From the NCBI GenBank assembly GCA_965228125.1, contig OZ245791.1:434001-498000 (forward strand): a DNA stretch of 64,000 nucleotides, written 5' to 3'. How positions within the stretch are numbered: position 1 is the first letter of the stretch; each line of letters opens with the position of its first letter. Below the pieces are notes generated by a model, which saw only the letters and a program-made list of their open reading frames with translations, did no database searches and was not told the DNA's origin. The DNA is from GWF2-38-69 sp965228125 (lineage in GTDB: Bacteria; Verrucomicrobiota; Lentisphaeria; Victivallales; GWF2-38-69). Of this stretch, positions 1 through 8,523 are shown in pieces. The position numbers and the translations under genes were made by a program.

Positions 1-124
1 TACCCAGCTGGTATTGAATAGTTGGCAGACAGACCCCTACTATTGTTCCGTCCAGAAATATCATCGACAATGAACCGGTCATTGCAATGAGAACCCACCA
101 TTTCCTGTTCTCTTCGTTAATCAC
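1..124 (-). CDS. MFS drug-export transporter, N-terminal fragment (runs off window)
   Basis: Only the first ~41 codons are inside the window, read leftward from a GTG at 122-124. The peptide has a short polar N-terminus followed by a hydrophobic helix and the segment LDGTIVGVCLPTIQYQLG. This matches the first-helix motif (LDxTIVNVALPxI) of the 14-helix DHA2 drug:H+ antiporters such as EmrB and QacA. That family exports hydrophobic compounds across the inner membrane. An in-frame stop lies ten codons before the GTG codon and no ATG intervenes, so GTG is the only plausible start, although no strong ribosome binding site precedes it. It diverges from the aspartate aminotransferase gene. The substrate cannot be judged from this fragment. 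Confidence 0.72.
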   Translation of the reverse strand, partial: MINEENRKWWVLIAMTGSLSMIFLDGTIVGVCLPTIQYQLG

Positions 125-199
125 TTTATCAGGCGCTTATTTAGAATAATTTAGGAATATGAATTTAATTTTTAAGAGCTAAAATTCATTAGATTATAG

Positions 200-213
200 A
201 CTAAAATTTTAGT
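200..213. promoter_or_regulatory. 14-bp perfect palindrome upstream of aspC
   Basis: ACTAAAATTTTAGT is a perfect inverted repeat 49 bp before the aspC start, in the divergent interval between the MFS and aminotransferase genes. A partial copy (CTAAAATT) lies at 178-187. It may be an operator, but the surrounding DNA is AT-rich and a chance origin cannot be excluded. Confidence 0.3.
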
Positions 214-262
214 AAAGCTATATTTAGAGAACAGTATGAACTTCAAAATAAGGGGAGGCAAT

Positions 263-1456
263 ATGTTCCAGCACATCGAAAAAGCACCGGCAGATCCGAT
301 TCTCGGACTAAATGAAGCATTTAAAAACGAACCATCTCCAAATAAAATCAATTTAGGTGTGGGTGTCTACAAAAATGAATCAGGCGATACACCTGTCCTT
401 GACTGCGTAAAGAAAGCTGAAACAATTATGCTGGCCAAAGAAAAAACCAAATCTTATCTTGGAATACAAGGAACAGATGAATATGTAAAAATTGTTAAAG
501 AACTCGTATTTGGCAAAGACAGCCCTCTGATTGCTGAAAAAAGAATTGCTACAGTCCAATCTCCCGGCGGAACAGGAGCCTTGAGGATCGGTGCTGATTT
601 TATACGAAAATTCTTTCCGAAAGCCGGAATTTGGATAAGTGACCCGACATGGGAAAACCACAGGCAATTATTCGGCGATGCTGGACTGAAAGTTAATAAT
701 TATCCTTATTACTGCCCAAAATCCAAATGGCTAGACTTCGAGGGAATGAAGAGAACCCTCTCTTCTGTACCTTCTACTGATGTCGTCCTTCTCCACGCCT
801 GTTGCCACAACCCGACAGGAATTGACCTGACTCAGGAACAATGGAATGAAATCGCAAAAATAGCCTCAGAAAGAGGATTTATCGTGTTCTTTGACTTCGC
901 TTATCAGGGTTTTGGAAATGGCCTAGACGAAGATGCTTACGCTGTAAGATACTTTGCAGGAAAAATCAAAAACTTCCTGGTTGCCAACTCATATTCTAAA
1001 AACTTCGGTGTTTACAATGAGCGAGTAGGTGCGCTGTCAGTTGTAACAGAAACAGCACAAGAAGCAGACAAAGTATTATCCCAATTAAAAATATGCGTAA
1101 GAGTACTCTACTCTAACCCGCCAGGACATGGTTCATCAATCGTTACGACAGTCCTGTCAGATGCAGAACTTACAAAGCAATGGGTTGCCGAAGTAGCTGA
1201 CATGAGGAAAAGAATACTCTCATACAGGCTTAAACTCGTTGAGGCTATTAAAGGAAAAGGCGTCAAACAGGATTTCTCCTATATCGCAAAACAGCGCGGC
1301 ATGTTTTCTTACACAGGGCTTAATCCTGATCAGGTAAAAGAACTGAGAGAAAAGTATGCAATCTATATGGTGAACACAGGCAGAATTAACCTTGCCGGAC
1401 TTAATGGGAAGAACCTGGACAAAGTAGCAGAAGCCATCGCTTCTGTAGTTAAATAA
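263..1456 (+). CDS. aspC: Aspartate/aromatic aminotransferase, class I
   Basis: PLP enzyme that interconverts aspartate and 2-oxoglutarate with oxaloacetate and glutamate; members of this subgroup often also accept aromatic amino acids. The protein is collinear with E. coli AspC/TyrB over its whole length (397 versus 396 residues). Visible landmarks are PADPILGL near the N-terminus, GVGVYKNESG (33-42), CHNPTG (181-186), DFAYQGF (211-217) and the PLP lysine K246 in SYSKNFG. A longer reading from position 236 exists, but the ATG at 263 follows a strong GGGGAGG site and gives the family N-terminus, so it is taken as the start. A palindromic hairpin with a T-tract follows the stop codon. Confidence 0.95.
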   Translation: MFQHIEKAPADPILGLNEAFKNEPSPNKINLGVGVYKNESGDTPVLDCVKKAETIMLAKEKTKSYLGIQGTDEYVKIVKELVFGKDSPLIAEKRIATVQSPGGTGALRIGADFIRKFFPKAGIWISDPTWENHRQLFGDAGLKVNNYPYYCPKSKWLDFEGMKRTLSSVPSTDVVLLHACCHNPTGIDLTQEQWNEIAKIASERGFIVFFDFAYQGFGNGLDEDAYAVRYFAGKIKNFLVANSYSKNFGVYNERVGALSVVTETAQEADKVLSQLKICVRVLYSNPPGHGSSIVTTVLSDAELTKQWVAEVADMRKRILSYRLKLVEAIKGKGVKQDFSYIAKQRGMFSYTGLNPDQVKELREKYAIYMVNTGRINLAGLNGKNLDKVAEAIASVVK

Positions 1457-1474
1457 CAAATGCTGCAATAGACG

Positions 1475-1505
1475 CCACGGGCATCTTGCCCGTGGTTCTT
1501 TTTTT
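1475..1505 (+). terminator. Palindromic-repeat hairpin acting as aspC terminator
   Basis: Perfect 8-bp stem CCACGGGC / GCCCGTGG around the loop ATCTT, followed by TTCTTTTTTT. It has the form of an intrinsic terminator 18 bp after aspC. It also belongs to the dispersed palindromic family seen at 11357, 12922 and 31574, so it may be a repeat element recruited as a terminator. Confidence 0.75.
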
Positions 1506-1515
1506 AAGAAAATCC

Positions 1516-2544
1516 ATGAAAAATTTCATATCTTCCCTGAATGATGCTTCTAAAAAACTCGGACTGGAATTCGATGAATCCATCTATACCGTCGAAAAAG
1601 AGTACCCTTTCCTTATATCTGACTATTACCTGAATTTGATAGATAAAAAAAAGCCTCTTTCTGATCCTGTCTTCATTCAGTCATTTCCATCTACTGCCGA
1701 AATGTCCGACGATAAAAACCTTTCTGAAGACCCGCAATGCGAAAAGAATTTCGTTCCTGTTCCTAAACTCATCCACAGATACAAAGACAGAGCGCTAATA
1801 TTAACTACGAACAGATGTAGTTCTTATTGCCGTTTCTGTTTTCGTAAACGCTACTGGAAAAACGGCTCTGAAAAAGAAGATATTTCATCTGAAGAATTGA
1901 ATCAGATTCTTTCATATATAAAGAAAACAAAATCACTTGAAGAGATCATTCTCTCAGGAGGAGATCCTCTTATGCTGTCCAATGCCAAACTGAAACTGAT
2001 ACTTGATTCTTTGCATGAATTGCCTCAAATTCGAACAATAAGACTGGCAACGAGAATTCCTGTCGCTTTCCCGCAACGCATCACACCCAGCCTTGTCAGG
2101 ATGCTTTCAAAGTATAATAATCTCTGGATTGTGACCCATTTTAACCATCCCAACGAGATAACACCCGATTCCATGGAAGCATGCAGAAAAATAACATCAG
2201 CAGGTATACCAGTTTTGAATCAGACAGTACTGCTTAAAGGCGTCAATGATTTATCTATGACATTAAGGAAGTTATTCAGGGAATTGGTAAGCCATAGGAT
2301 AAAGCCTTACTATCTATTTCATATTGATCCGGTAAAGGGAGTTACTCACTTTGCCACCGGCATTGAAAAAGGGCTTGAGCTTATGCGCTATTTCAGGAAA
2401 AACCTTTCAGTCATGGCCACCCCGCAATTTGCAATAGACCTTCCTGAAGGCGGCGGCAAAGTATCCCTTCAACCCTGTTACACAGAAGATAACATAAGTT
2501 TTCTGTCCACCGATGAAAATCGCAAAATAAAATATTACAGGTGA
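1516..2544 (+). CDS. KamA-family radical SAM aminomutase
   Basis: Radical SAM, PLP-dependent protein of the lysine 2,3-aminomutase family. The [4Fe-4S] motif CX3CX2C is at C101, C105 and C108 (RCSSYCRFCFRKR). ILSGGDPL and the RLATRIPV block follow, with HFNHPNEIT and NQTVLLKGVND further on. The C-terminal DLPEGGGK segment keeps the lysine that binds PLP in lysine 2,3-aminomutase. At 342 residues it has the short length of EpmB (EF-P lysine aminomutase) rather than the roughly 416 of clostridial KamA, but the C-terminal motif is KamA-like. No efp or epmA gene is in the window, so the substrate is open. The start at 1516 avoids translating the hairpin; an upstream in-frame start at 1486 lies inside it. 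The nucleoside hydrolase gene begins 3 bp after the stop. Confidence 0.85.
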   Translation: MKNFISSLNDASKKLGLEFDESIYTVEKEYPFLISDYYLNLIDKKKPLSDPVFIQSFPSTAEMSDDKNLSEDPQCEKNFVPVPKLIHRYKDRALILTTNRCSSYCRFCFRKRYWKNGSEKEDISSEELNQILSYIKKTKSLEEIILSGGDPLMLSNAKLKLILDSLHELPQIRTIRLATRIPVAFPQRITPSLVRMLSKYNNLWIVTHFNHPNEITPDSMEACRKITSAGIPVLNQTVLLKGVNDLSMTLRKLFRELVSHRIKPYYLFHIDPVKGVTHFATGIEKGLELMRYFRKNLSVMATPQFAIDLPEGGGKVSLQPCYTEDNISFLSTDENRKIKYYR

Positions 2545-2547
2545 TCT

Positions 2548-3477
2548 ATGAAGAAAAAAATAATAATTGATACAGACCCCGGCATTGATGACGCTATGGC
2601 TATCTTTATGGCACTGAAATCTCCTGAGATTCAGCTAATGGGATTGACTTCAATTTTTGGAAATGTTAATTGCAGACAATCAACAATCAATGCTCTAAGA
2701 TTACTCGAAATAGCCGAACGAAGCGACATTCCGGTAGCCAAAGGTTGCGATACACCTCTCATAGTAGAACCACATAGACACGCAACACATGTGCATGGCG
2801 AAGACGGAATGGGCAACACCTATTTGCCTACTCCTACAACTAGCCCCATTGATATACCGGCGGCGCTTTTCATTGTTAATACAATTCTTGAAAACCCCGG
2901 CGAAGTTACATTAGTTCCCATCGGGCCTTTAACCAATATTGCGTTGGCACTAAAGCTAGAACCAAAAATCGTAAACATCGTTAAAGAAGTAGTAATTATG
3001 GGCGGGGCCGCAACAGTCCAAGGCAATGTTACGCCAGTAGCAGAGGCCAACATCTGGCAGGACCCACATGCAGCATCTATCGTCTTTAGTTCAGGCCTGC
3101 CGTTAACTATGGTAGGACTCGATGTTACAAAAAAAGTAATTCAAACTGAAGCCTATCTTAATGAAATTTTCTCTGCTAACAACAGAGCCACCAATCTCCT
3201 GAAACTCATTACGCCTTGTTATCAGGACTTCTATTACGAAGCTTTCGGTTCAAAAAATCTCCATACCCACGATCCGTCCACTATTGCCTATTTGATCAAC
3301 CCTGACCTTTTTATTACTCAAAAAATGCCCATTTTTGTTGAAACTGAGGGTCGCTGCGCAGGACAGACGGTACCGGATTATCGTAAACAATGGGGTAATC
3401 TTCCGTTAAGCAATGTCTGCATAGAAGTAAACTCATCAGGAGTGCTCGAGCTTATTAAAAACAGGCTGGTTCGCTAG
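2548..3477 (+). CDS. Inosine/uridine-preferring nucleoside hydrolase
   Basis: Cleaves the N-glycosidic bond of ribonucleosides to give free base and ribose. The N-terminal calcium-binding signature IIDTDPGIDDA (D8, D10, D14, D15) is intact, and the 309-residue length matches the RihA/RihB/IunH family. Other family landmarks are the FGNV strand, HVHGEDGMGN, the IGPLTNIA block and VMGGA. The C-terminal half carries HTHDPSTIAYLI, where the family has its catalytic-loop His-Asp. The gene lies 3 bp after the KamA-type gene and is probably cotranscribed with it. Its TAG overlaps the TAG of the convergent Nudix gene within a CTAG palindrome. The base specificity cannot be decided from sequence alone. 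Confidence 0.92.
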   Translation: MKKKIIIDTDPGIDDAMAIFMALKSPEIQLMGLTSIFGNVNCRQSTINALRLLEIAERSDIPVAKGCDTPLIVEPHRHATHVHGEDGMGNTYLPTPTTSPIDIPAALFIVNTILENPGEVTLVPIGPLTNIALALKLEPKIVNIVKEVVIMGGAATVQGNVTPVAEANIWQDPHAASIVFSSGLPLTMVGLDVTKKVIQTEAYLNEIFSANNRATNLLKLITPCYQDFYYEAFGSKNLHTHDPSTIAYLINPDLFITQKMPIFVETEGRCAGQTVPDYRKQWGNLPLSNVCIEVNSSGVLELIKNRLVR

Positions 3478-3980
3478 ATAATAGAATTCTGCCCTTTTAA
3501 AATAGAAACTATTTCTTTGGCAGACCTGAGGCCGACATCTTCAATAAAAATGTTTTCTATCGAAATAAATTTATAACCCGATACATCATCATCAGTCTTG
3601 ATATTGCTGAAATCTTTAACAGTGCAGGTAAAAGCCAAATCAAGGGTATGATATAGAATCCCTTCATATTCGTATATATTTGGAATAGATAGAAAATATT
3701 CTATATTAAATATTTCTAGATTGAGTTCTTCCTTAATTTCGCGGGCCAATGCTTCTTCCGCATTTTCTTCGTAATCAACAAACCCACCGGGAAAATCCAG
3801 CATTCCTGCATAGGGATCATGCTTTCTTTCGGTAAGAAGAATTTCGTTTTTTTCGTTTCTGATTATCGCTATGACAGCAGCTCCGGCATTAAGAAAAATC
3901 CGAAACCCGCATTTATGGCACATTACGGACTTGACAGTATCTTCATTGAAAGCATCTATTCCGCATTTCGGGCAGAACAT
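3474..3980 (-). CDS. Nudix hydrolase with N-terminal zinc ribbon
   Basis: Predicted nucleoside-diphosphate-X pyrophosphohydrolase of 168 residues. Residues 1-27 form a four-cysteine zinc ribbon (CPKCG ... CHKCGF). The Nudix box follows at about 67-89, beginning GGFVDYEEN and ending AREIKEEL, with the expected GX5EX7REUXEE pattern. This layout resembles NADH pyrophosphatase-like Nudix proteins, but the NudC-specific SQPWPFPxS array downstream of the box is not seen, so NAD substrates are not assured. It converges on the nucleoside hydrolase with a 4-bp overlap and is followed upstream on the same strand by a small membrane protein gene. Confidence 0.9.
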   Translation of the reverse strand: MFCPKCGIDAFNEDTVKSVMCHKCGFRIFLNAGAAVIAIIRNEKNEILLTERKHDPYAGMLDFPGGFVDYEENAEEALAREIKEELNLEIFNIEYFLSIPNIYEYEGILYHTLDLAFTCTVKDFSNIKTDDDVSGYKFISIENIFIEDVGLRSAKEIVSILKGQNSII

Positions 3981-3987
3981 AACAACT

Positions 3988-4395
3988 CTACCTTAATTTG
4001 CCTAGATATTGAGCAATGCCATATATAAGGACAAAGAAACCAATATTCTTCAATCCATTGGACAAGAGCATAAATTTTACAGATCTGACTGAATACTGCC
4101 TCCTCTTCATTTCAACATAAAGCCAATACCCTAAAATCCCAACTAGGAATATCACGCACAAAACAAAGAAAGAGGATACAGCTACAATACCAAATTGAAG
4201 CTTCTTAAGAATAAAGAGAACAAATACTGCAAATACTACTATGGCACTTATAAAATACTTATTCAGTTCCGAATATAACTTGGAAAGTTCGACTTTTTTA
4301 TCGATAGGAATATGGTTGGCCGCTCTTACTACAAAGATGTGGCCAAGCACATTGCATATCGAAAACAGGACTATGCCTAAAACAAGAAACAACAT
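3988..4395 (-). CDS. Small four-helix membrane protein, unknown function
   Basis: A 135-residue protein with about four predicted membrane segments (roughly residues 1-22, 46-65, 69-92 and 116-132), joined by short basic loops such as KKVELSKLYSELNK and EMKRRQYSVRSVK. I do not recognise the family. It sits between the QmcA-like gene (18 bp away) and the Nudix gene (7 bp away) on the same strand, so it is probably part of the same transcript. Its topology and context fit an inner-membrane accessory protein, but no catalytic motif is visible. Confidence 0.6.
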   Translation of the reverse strand: MLFLVLGIVLFSICNVLGHIFVVRAANHIPIDKKVELSKLYSELNKYFISAIVVFAVFVLFILKKLQFGIVAVSSFFVLCVIFLVGILGYWLYVEMKRRQYSVRSVKFMLLSNGLKNIGFFVLIYGIAQYLGKLR

Positions 4396-4413
4396 CTAAG
4401 AACCTATTTACTC

Positions 4414-5370
4414 CTAGCTGGATATTTTAGCAGCAGTGTCTTTTTCCTGAACTGTCTGATCAGTAAATACACTTGTGGCAACTTTAACAATTGAAGCTAT
4501 ATCAGCAAGATTTGATGGGATAATTATGGAGTTATTGGCCTTGGCTAATTTACCGAACTCGCCAAGGTACTGTTCCGCTACTCTGAGGTTAACAGCATTC
4601 ATTCCGCCTTTCTCATTTATTGCAGTCGCAATAGCTCTTATTCCTGTAGCAGTAGCATCTGCTATTTTTCTTATTTCCACGGCTTTGCCTTCGGCAAGAT
4701 TGATTCTCTTCTGCATTTCACCTTCAGAATTGGCTATGGCAGCCTGCTTTTCACCTTCTGCTCTGTTAATTTGTGATTGTCTCTGTCCTTCTGATTCTGC
4801 TATTATAGCCCTCTTCTCTCTTTCAGCGCGCATTTGTTTTTCCATAGCGTCTTTAATGCTCTGCGGAGGGGATATGTTTTTTACTTCGTATCTGGAAACT
4901 TTTACACCCCAAGGTTCTGCAGCTTTGTCGAGAGCATCGACTATAGCCACATTGATAGTATCTCTCTCTTCAAAAGTCTTATCAAGTTCGAGTTTGCCCA
5001 TAACGCTTCTCATTGTAGTTTGTGACAACTGTATTGAAGCCCATGCATAATTACCTATACCATAGGAAGCTAACTGCGGGTCAATTACCTGCATATATAA
5101 AACACCGTCAACTTCTACAGTAATATTGTCCTTGGTAATGCACTGCTGCGGAGGCACATCAATTGCCTGTTCCTTGAGTGTATGGATGTAAGCCACACGA
5201 TCCATCAGTGGTATTAGGATATGCAACCCGGCTTCAAGAGTAGCCCTATATTTACCAAATCTCTCAACTATAAAAGCCGATTTCTGAGGGACTATTTTGA
5301 TTGATTTTAAGATCAGAATTACGATAAATACTACTACTACTATGAGTGCGATCGTATTGGGATGAATCAT
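4414..5370 (-). CDS. SPFH/Band 7 membrane scaffold protein, QmcA/paraslipin type
   Basis: Single N-terminal membrane anchor (about residues 7-23) followed by an SPFH domain (about 25-190), beginning with VPQKSAFIVERFGKY and containing the family segments EAGLHILIPLMDRVAYIHTLKE and DVPPQQCITKDN. After this comes a charged coiled-coil rich in RAEREKRAIIAESEG and RAEGEKQAAI repeats. Such proteins form oligomeric rings that organise inner-membrane microdomains and often regulate membrane proteases. The ATG overlaps the end of the NfeD-like gene by 4 bp, the classic QmcA/NfeD (ybbK/ybbJ-like) pairing. Length 318 residues is normal for the family. Confidence 0.92.
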   Translation of the reverse strand: MIHPNTIALIVVVVFIVILILKSIKIVPQKSAFIVERFGKYRATLEAGLHILIPLMDRVAYIHTLKEQAIDVPPQQCITKDNITVEVDGVLYMQVIDPQLASYGIGNYAWASIQLSQTTMRSVMGKLELDKTFEERDTINVAIVDALDKAAEPWGVKVSRYEVKNISPPQSIKDAMEKQMRAEREKRAIIAESEGQRQSQINRAEGEKQAAIANSEGEMQKRINLAEGKAVEIRKIADATATGIRAIATAINEKGGMNAVNLRVAEQYLGEFGKLAKANNSIIIPSNLADIASIVKVATSVFTDQTVQEKDTAAKISS

Positions 5371-5843
5371 TGTTTATCACCTTTAGTTTGGGGTTTTACT
5401 TCAAAAGTTAAATTATTCTGTTTTTTTATCACAACCATTGCCCCTTTAGGAATCACAGTATCAGAGACGGCGTTCCAAAGCGCACCATGGAATTCTACTT
5501 TGCCTACTGAATCAGGATGTATATCCTCCCTGACAACGGCACTCTTTCCTACATTTGTATCAATGTTTTTAGGCAGGAAATCCTTTCCTGAAAGAAAACC
5601 TTTAAAAATACTTTTAAACCATTTTCTCAGAAGGAAAAGAGATAATAGCGAACTAACTATAAATATTATTATTTGGAGATTGATACCAATATCTGCAAAA
5701 AAAGTCACCAGAGCCACAATAAACGCCCCTAGCCCAAAGAAAAGGATGACGAAACCAGGAGAGGCGAATTCCCCAAAGAGCATAACTATACCAATTAAAC
5801 ACCAGATAATCTCCGGTCTCCAAAATGAACTCATTTCATGCAT
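5367..5843 (-). CDS. nfeD: NfeD-family membrane protein (short form)
   Basis: 158 residues: three or four hydrophobic segments in the first ~75 residues (beginning WRPEIIWCLIGIVMLFGEFASPG, with the family E-x-x-x-P-G pattern), then a soluble OB-fold-like C-terminal domain (about 90-150) with GKSAVVREDIHPDGKV-like beta strands ending near GAMVVIKKQ. This is the short NfeD class without the ClpP-like protease domain. Translationally coupled to the SPFH gene by a 4-bp overlap, which supports a joint role in membrane-domain organisation or protease control. Confidence 0.85.
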   Translation of the reverse strand: MHEMSSFWRPEIIWCLIGIVMLFGEFASPGFVILFFGLGAFIVALVTFFADIGINLQIIIFIVSSLLSLFLLRKWFKSIFKGFLSGKDFLPKNIDTNVGKSAVVREDIHPDSVGKVEFHGALWNAVSDTVIPKGAMVVIKKQNNLTFEVKPQTKGDKQ

Positions 5844-5935
5844 AAAATCGCCTTTTCCTTAATTTGTTAGCATACCTTGTTACAGTAAAGCAGAATTTAT
5901 TCTAAACAACCGTGGTAAGAATTCTTTTCTCATGT

Positions 5936-6841
5936 TTAATATCGTGCTGCATCTTTAAAAAGAGCCAGAATAGTCTCTTTCTTGTAGCCAAGTCCTATTA
6001 GGACAAGCGTCGTTGTCTTAAAGTCGTTAAAGTGAGCCAAAGCGTCTTTAAGTTCGGCTTTTTCTGTAGTGCCGTCAACTATATATTCTTTCCCGTCTAT
6101 TCTGGCAAATCCTTTCAGCCTGAAAACCACCTCTTTAATCTTATCCAAAAATTGATTGAAGCTATCAAAAGTAAAACCCTTATCCGATTCAAGAGTCATT
6201 GAATTAAAAGGGTCTGGCAAACCGCTTCCAGGAAGCTCATCTGCGATGGTTCCTTTCCTATCTAAATTATCCAGTAGGCCAACGTCCAAATCTGCGTACT
6301 TTGTAGCTATGACAGGAGTCATAGGAGCTAAACTCTTAACGCTTTCTTTTACTTTATCTAAAGCGTCATTATCAACCAAATCTGATTTATTGAGCAGAAC
6401 AATGTCTGCGGATTCCACCTGAGACACAGGAGCTTTTGCGTATTTTCTTATCTTGATAAAATTAGTGGCATCGACCAGACAAACACATGCTTTAAGACGA
6501 ATCCTGTTTCTCAGTGACGGAAGAGACAGCATCTTCTCCATCTCGTCAGTATCAGCAAGGCCGGTGGCTTCAATTATCAGAAGATCGGGTTTAATCCTGT
6601 CAGCTATTCGTTCGACTTCCTTGATGAAATCAGTCCTGATGCAGATGCAGAAAAGACTCCCTTTATTAAGTTCGACCTTCTCATAATTTCCTTGCCTCAG
6701 AAGAGTTCCGTCAATCCCGACAGAACCGAATTCATTAATAAGTAAAACGCTTCTCTTAGAGCGATAATGCCCAATAAGCCTATTAAGCAATGTTGTCTTT
6801 CCTGCGCCAAGAAAACCCGTCAAAAGAATTGTTGGGATCAT
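5936..6841 (-). CDS. CobW/P47K-family GTPase with altered CxCC motif
   Basis: G3E-family P-loop GTPase. Walker A is GFLGAGKTT (9-17), the Mg-binding acidic strand is LLINEFGSVGID, LIIEATGLAD follows, and the guanine-specificity motif is NKSD. The CobW C-terminal domain spans about residues 200-295. The canonical metal-binding CxCC is replaced by LFCICI (C65 and C67), so the usual three-cysteine site is missing. The gene overlaps the end of the UroD-type methyltransferase gene by 4 bp (ATGA), implying coupled expression. CobW GTPases act as metallochaperones or in cobalamin chemistry; here a role in loading metal or corrinoid for the partner methyltransferase is my inference. Confidence 0.88.
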   Translation of the reverse strand: MIPTILLTGFLGAGKTTLLNRLIGHYRSKRSVLLINEFGSVGIDGTLLRQGNYEKVELNKGSLFCICIRTDFIKEVERIADRIKPDLLIIEATGLADTDEMEKMLSLPSLRNRIRLKACVCLVDATNFIKIRKYAKAPVSQVESADIVLLNKSDLVDNDALDKVKESVKSLAPMTPVIATKYADLDVGLLDNLDRKGTIADELPGSGLPDPFNSMTLESDKGFTFDSFNQFLDKIKEVVFRLKGFARIDGKEYIVDGTTEKAELKDALAHFNDFKTTTLVLIGLGYKKETILALFKDAARY

Positions 6842-8460
6842 TGAATATCCTTAATCCATTCCTTCACTACATCCACACTTGGTATTCTTCCTGATGATTT
6901 GACTCTTCTTTGTTCTATCATAACAGCAGGCAATGTGTTTATGCCATAATCAGCAATGATTTTCTGATCTTCTATTAACTCTACATCAATATCGCTACCC
7001 AACTCCATTTTTGCCTGATCTGCCACCGATTCAAGAGAGTTCAATTGTTCCTTATTCCCGAAAAGGATAAGTTTATTGCTCTTTTTGGATACATTGATGT
7101 GAAGCTTCTCATTTATTCTTTTTTGAATAGCCTTTACGAGTTCTTCCTTGGATGGTATAACACTGACAAACTTGATAATTCCGTCGATACAAATAGTCGG
7201 TATATTTTTAACGCTTAACCACATCATGAATTCTACGGCCTCGCGCTGCTTTACTTTGTGCTCTCTCCATGCCACGAGATCTCCAAACTCTTCTGCTGCG
7301 CTTTTTACTGCTTCTACCATATATTGACATGGAGCACAAGCCTCAGAGTCCAAGGTAATCACATCTATGACAACCTTATCTGACACGCCGTATTCATTAA
7401 GATTAACTTTCTTAACATCAGACACCTCTTCCGTCTTTGAAAGTTCTTTGACTATCTGCCTCTTATACGGATCGTTAACGATTTCAGTAACGGCTATCAG
7501 ATTTTCTATAGGCGTATCGTAAGGAAGATCGCATCCCGGGGCGAGGATAAAACCTTTTCCTACGCCAAATTCAATGCATTCCACAGCGTCTTTTCTAGCA
7601 TCATCCTGAGTTCCCATAAGTAAAACTACAGTAAGCTTAAGATTTCCGCCGTAAGATACGCCATGACTTGCACAAATGTTTTTTACATAATCAAGTGGGA
7701 TATTTTCATCTACAGAAATATTGTCCGGCTTCGTCTCGCACATCGCCTCAATATTCTTCTGGGCATGGCCGCAGACAAAGAAGGAACCGGGAACCTGCTT
7801 CTCTCTTAAAAAGGCAAACAATTCTGTCACGTATGGAGTTACAAACTCTCTGAATGCTTCAGGGGATATCTGGCTGGTCATCGGGTCCACAAGCGCAATA
7901 ATATCGCACCCGGCTTCAATGTACATCTGTGCCATCTTTTTACAGACTTTGTTACAGAATGCCATTAATTCCATAACATCAGTTGGAGTGTCGTACATGT
8001 CCATAAAAATATTTGTGCCCTTGAGGTGAAGAGCCAAAGTAAATGGTCCAATCACCAGGCCGTATAAGGCCACATCATGATTTTTAGCTTTTAAAAGCCT
8101 TGTCGCTTCCAGGGCGACCGGGATTCTTCCGCTCTTTTCATCTATTACCGTAAGTTCAGTCAGCTTTTTTGTATCCAAAATATGCGAAACTACTGCCGGA
8201 GGATTGTCTTTTGCCCAAACAAGTTCGCAACCAAGAGCTTCAGCCTCTATTTGCAAATCAAAGACCACAGGTATTCCGTCTGGTTTGTATAGCCTTATAG
8301 CCTCTTCAATCCCTTTGACTATGAGTTCAGGAGATTTTAAATATGTTTCTGCATCAACGCTTATGAGCTTTGCCCCGTGAACTCCTACAAAAGGAACCCA
8401 TGGTATTCTGGCACTAGTGTTTTCTGATCTTAACGCGTCAAAAAGCAGTTTTTTACCCAT
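6838..8460 (-). CDS. UroD/MtaA-type methyltransferase fused to two thioredoxin-like domains
   Basis: Residues 1 to about 335 are a uroporphyrinogen-decarboxylase-fold domain of the MtaA/CmuA methyltransferase type, with LYGLVIGPFTLALHL and the metal-site region FFVCGHA (C230) and APGCDLPY (C310). The methyltransferases use a zinc site of this kind to move methyl groups to or from corrinoid proteins. Residues ~363-450 form a thioredoxin-like domain with a CAPC redox motif (375-378). Residues ~460-540 form a second thioredoxin-like domain without cysteines but keeping the TLPAVMIE cis-proline region. The usual His-x-Cys ligand pattern is changed to V-C-G-H. It is coupled to a CobW GTPase. True heme-pathway UroD is about 340-370 residues and lacks these fusions. 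Confidence 0.85.
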   Translation of the reverse strand: MGKKLLFDALRSENTSARIPWVPFVGVHGAKLISVDAETYLKSPELIVKGIEEAIRLYKPDGIPVVFDLQIEAEALGCELVWAKDNPPAVVSHILDTKKLTELTVIDEKSGRIPVALEATRLLKAKNHDVALYGLVIGPFTLALHLKGTNIFMDMYDTPTDVMELMAFCNKVCKKMAQMYIEAGCDIIALVDPMTSQISPEAFREFVTPYVTELFAFLREKQVPGSFFVCGHAQKNIEAMCETKPDNISVDENIPLDYVKNICASHGVSYGGNLKLTVVLLMGTQDDARKDAVECIEFGVGKGFILAPGCDLPYDTPIENLIAVTEIVNDPYKRQIVKELSKTEEVSDVKKVNLNEYGVSDKVVIDVITLDSEACAPCQYMVEAVKSAAEEFGDLVAWREHKVKQREAVEFMMWLSVKNIPTICIDGIIKFVSVIPSKEELVKAIQKRINEKLHINVSKKSNKLILFGNKEQLNSLESVADQAKMELGSDIDVELIEDQKIIADYGINTLPAVMIEQRRVKSSGRIPSVDVVKEWIKDIQ

Positions 8461-8523
8461 AGTTTCTGTCTCCTAAACAACTGAATGTTTTCTAAATTAA
8501 TTCCAGAAAAAATCTTCTCCTCT

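Noticed and set aside
4475..5050. 191-codon frame antisense to the SPFH gene
   Set aside because: Lies wholly opposite a strongly conserved gene and shows only the reversed coding bias.
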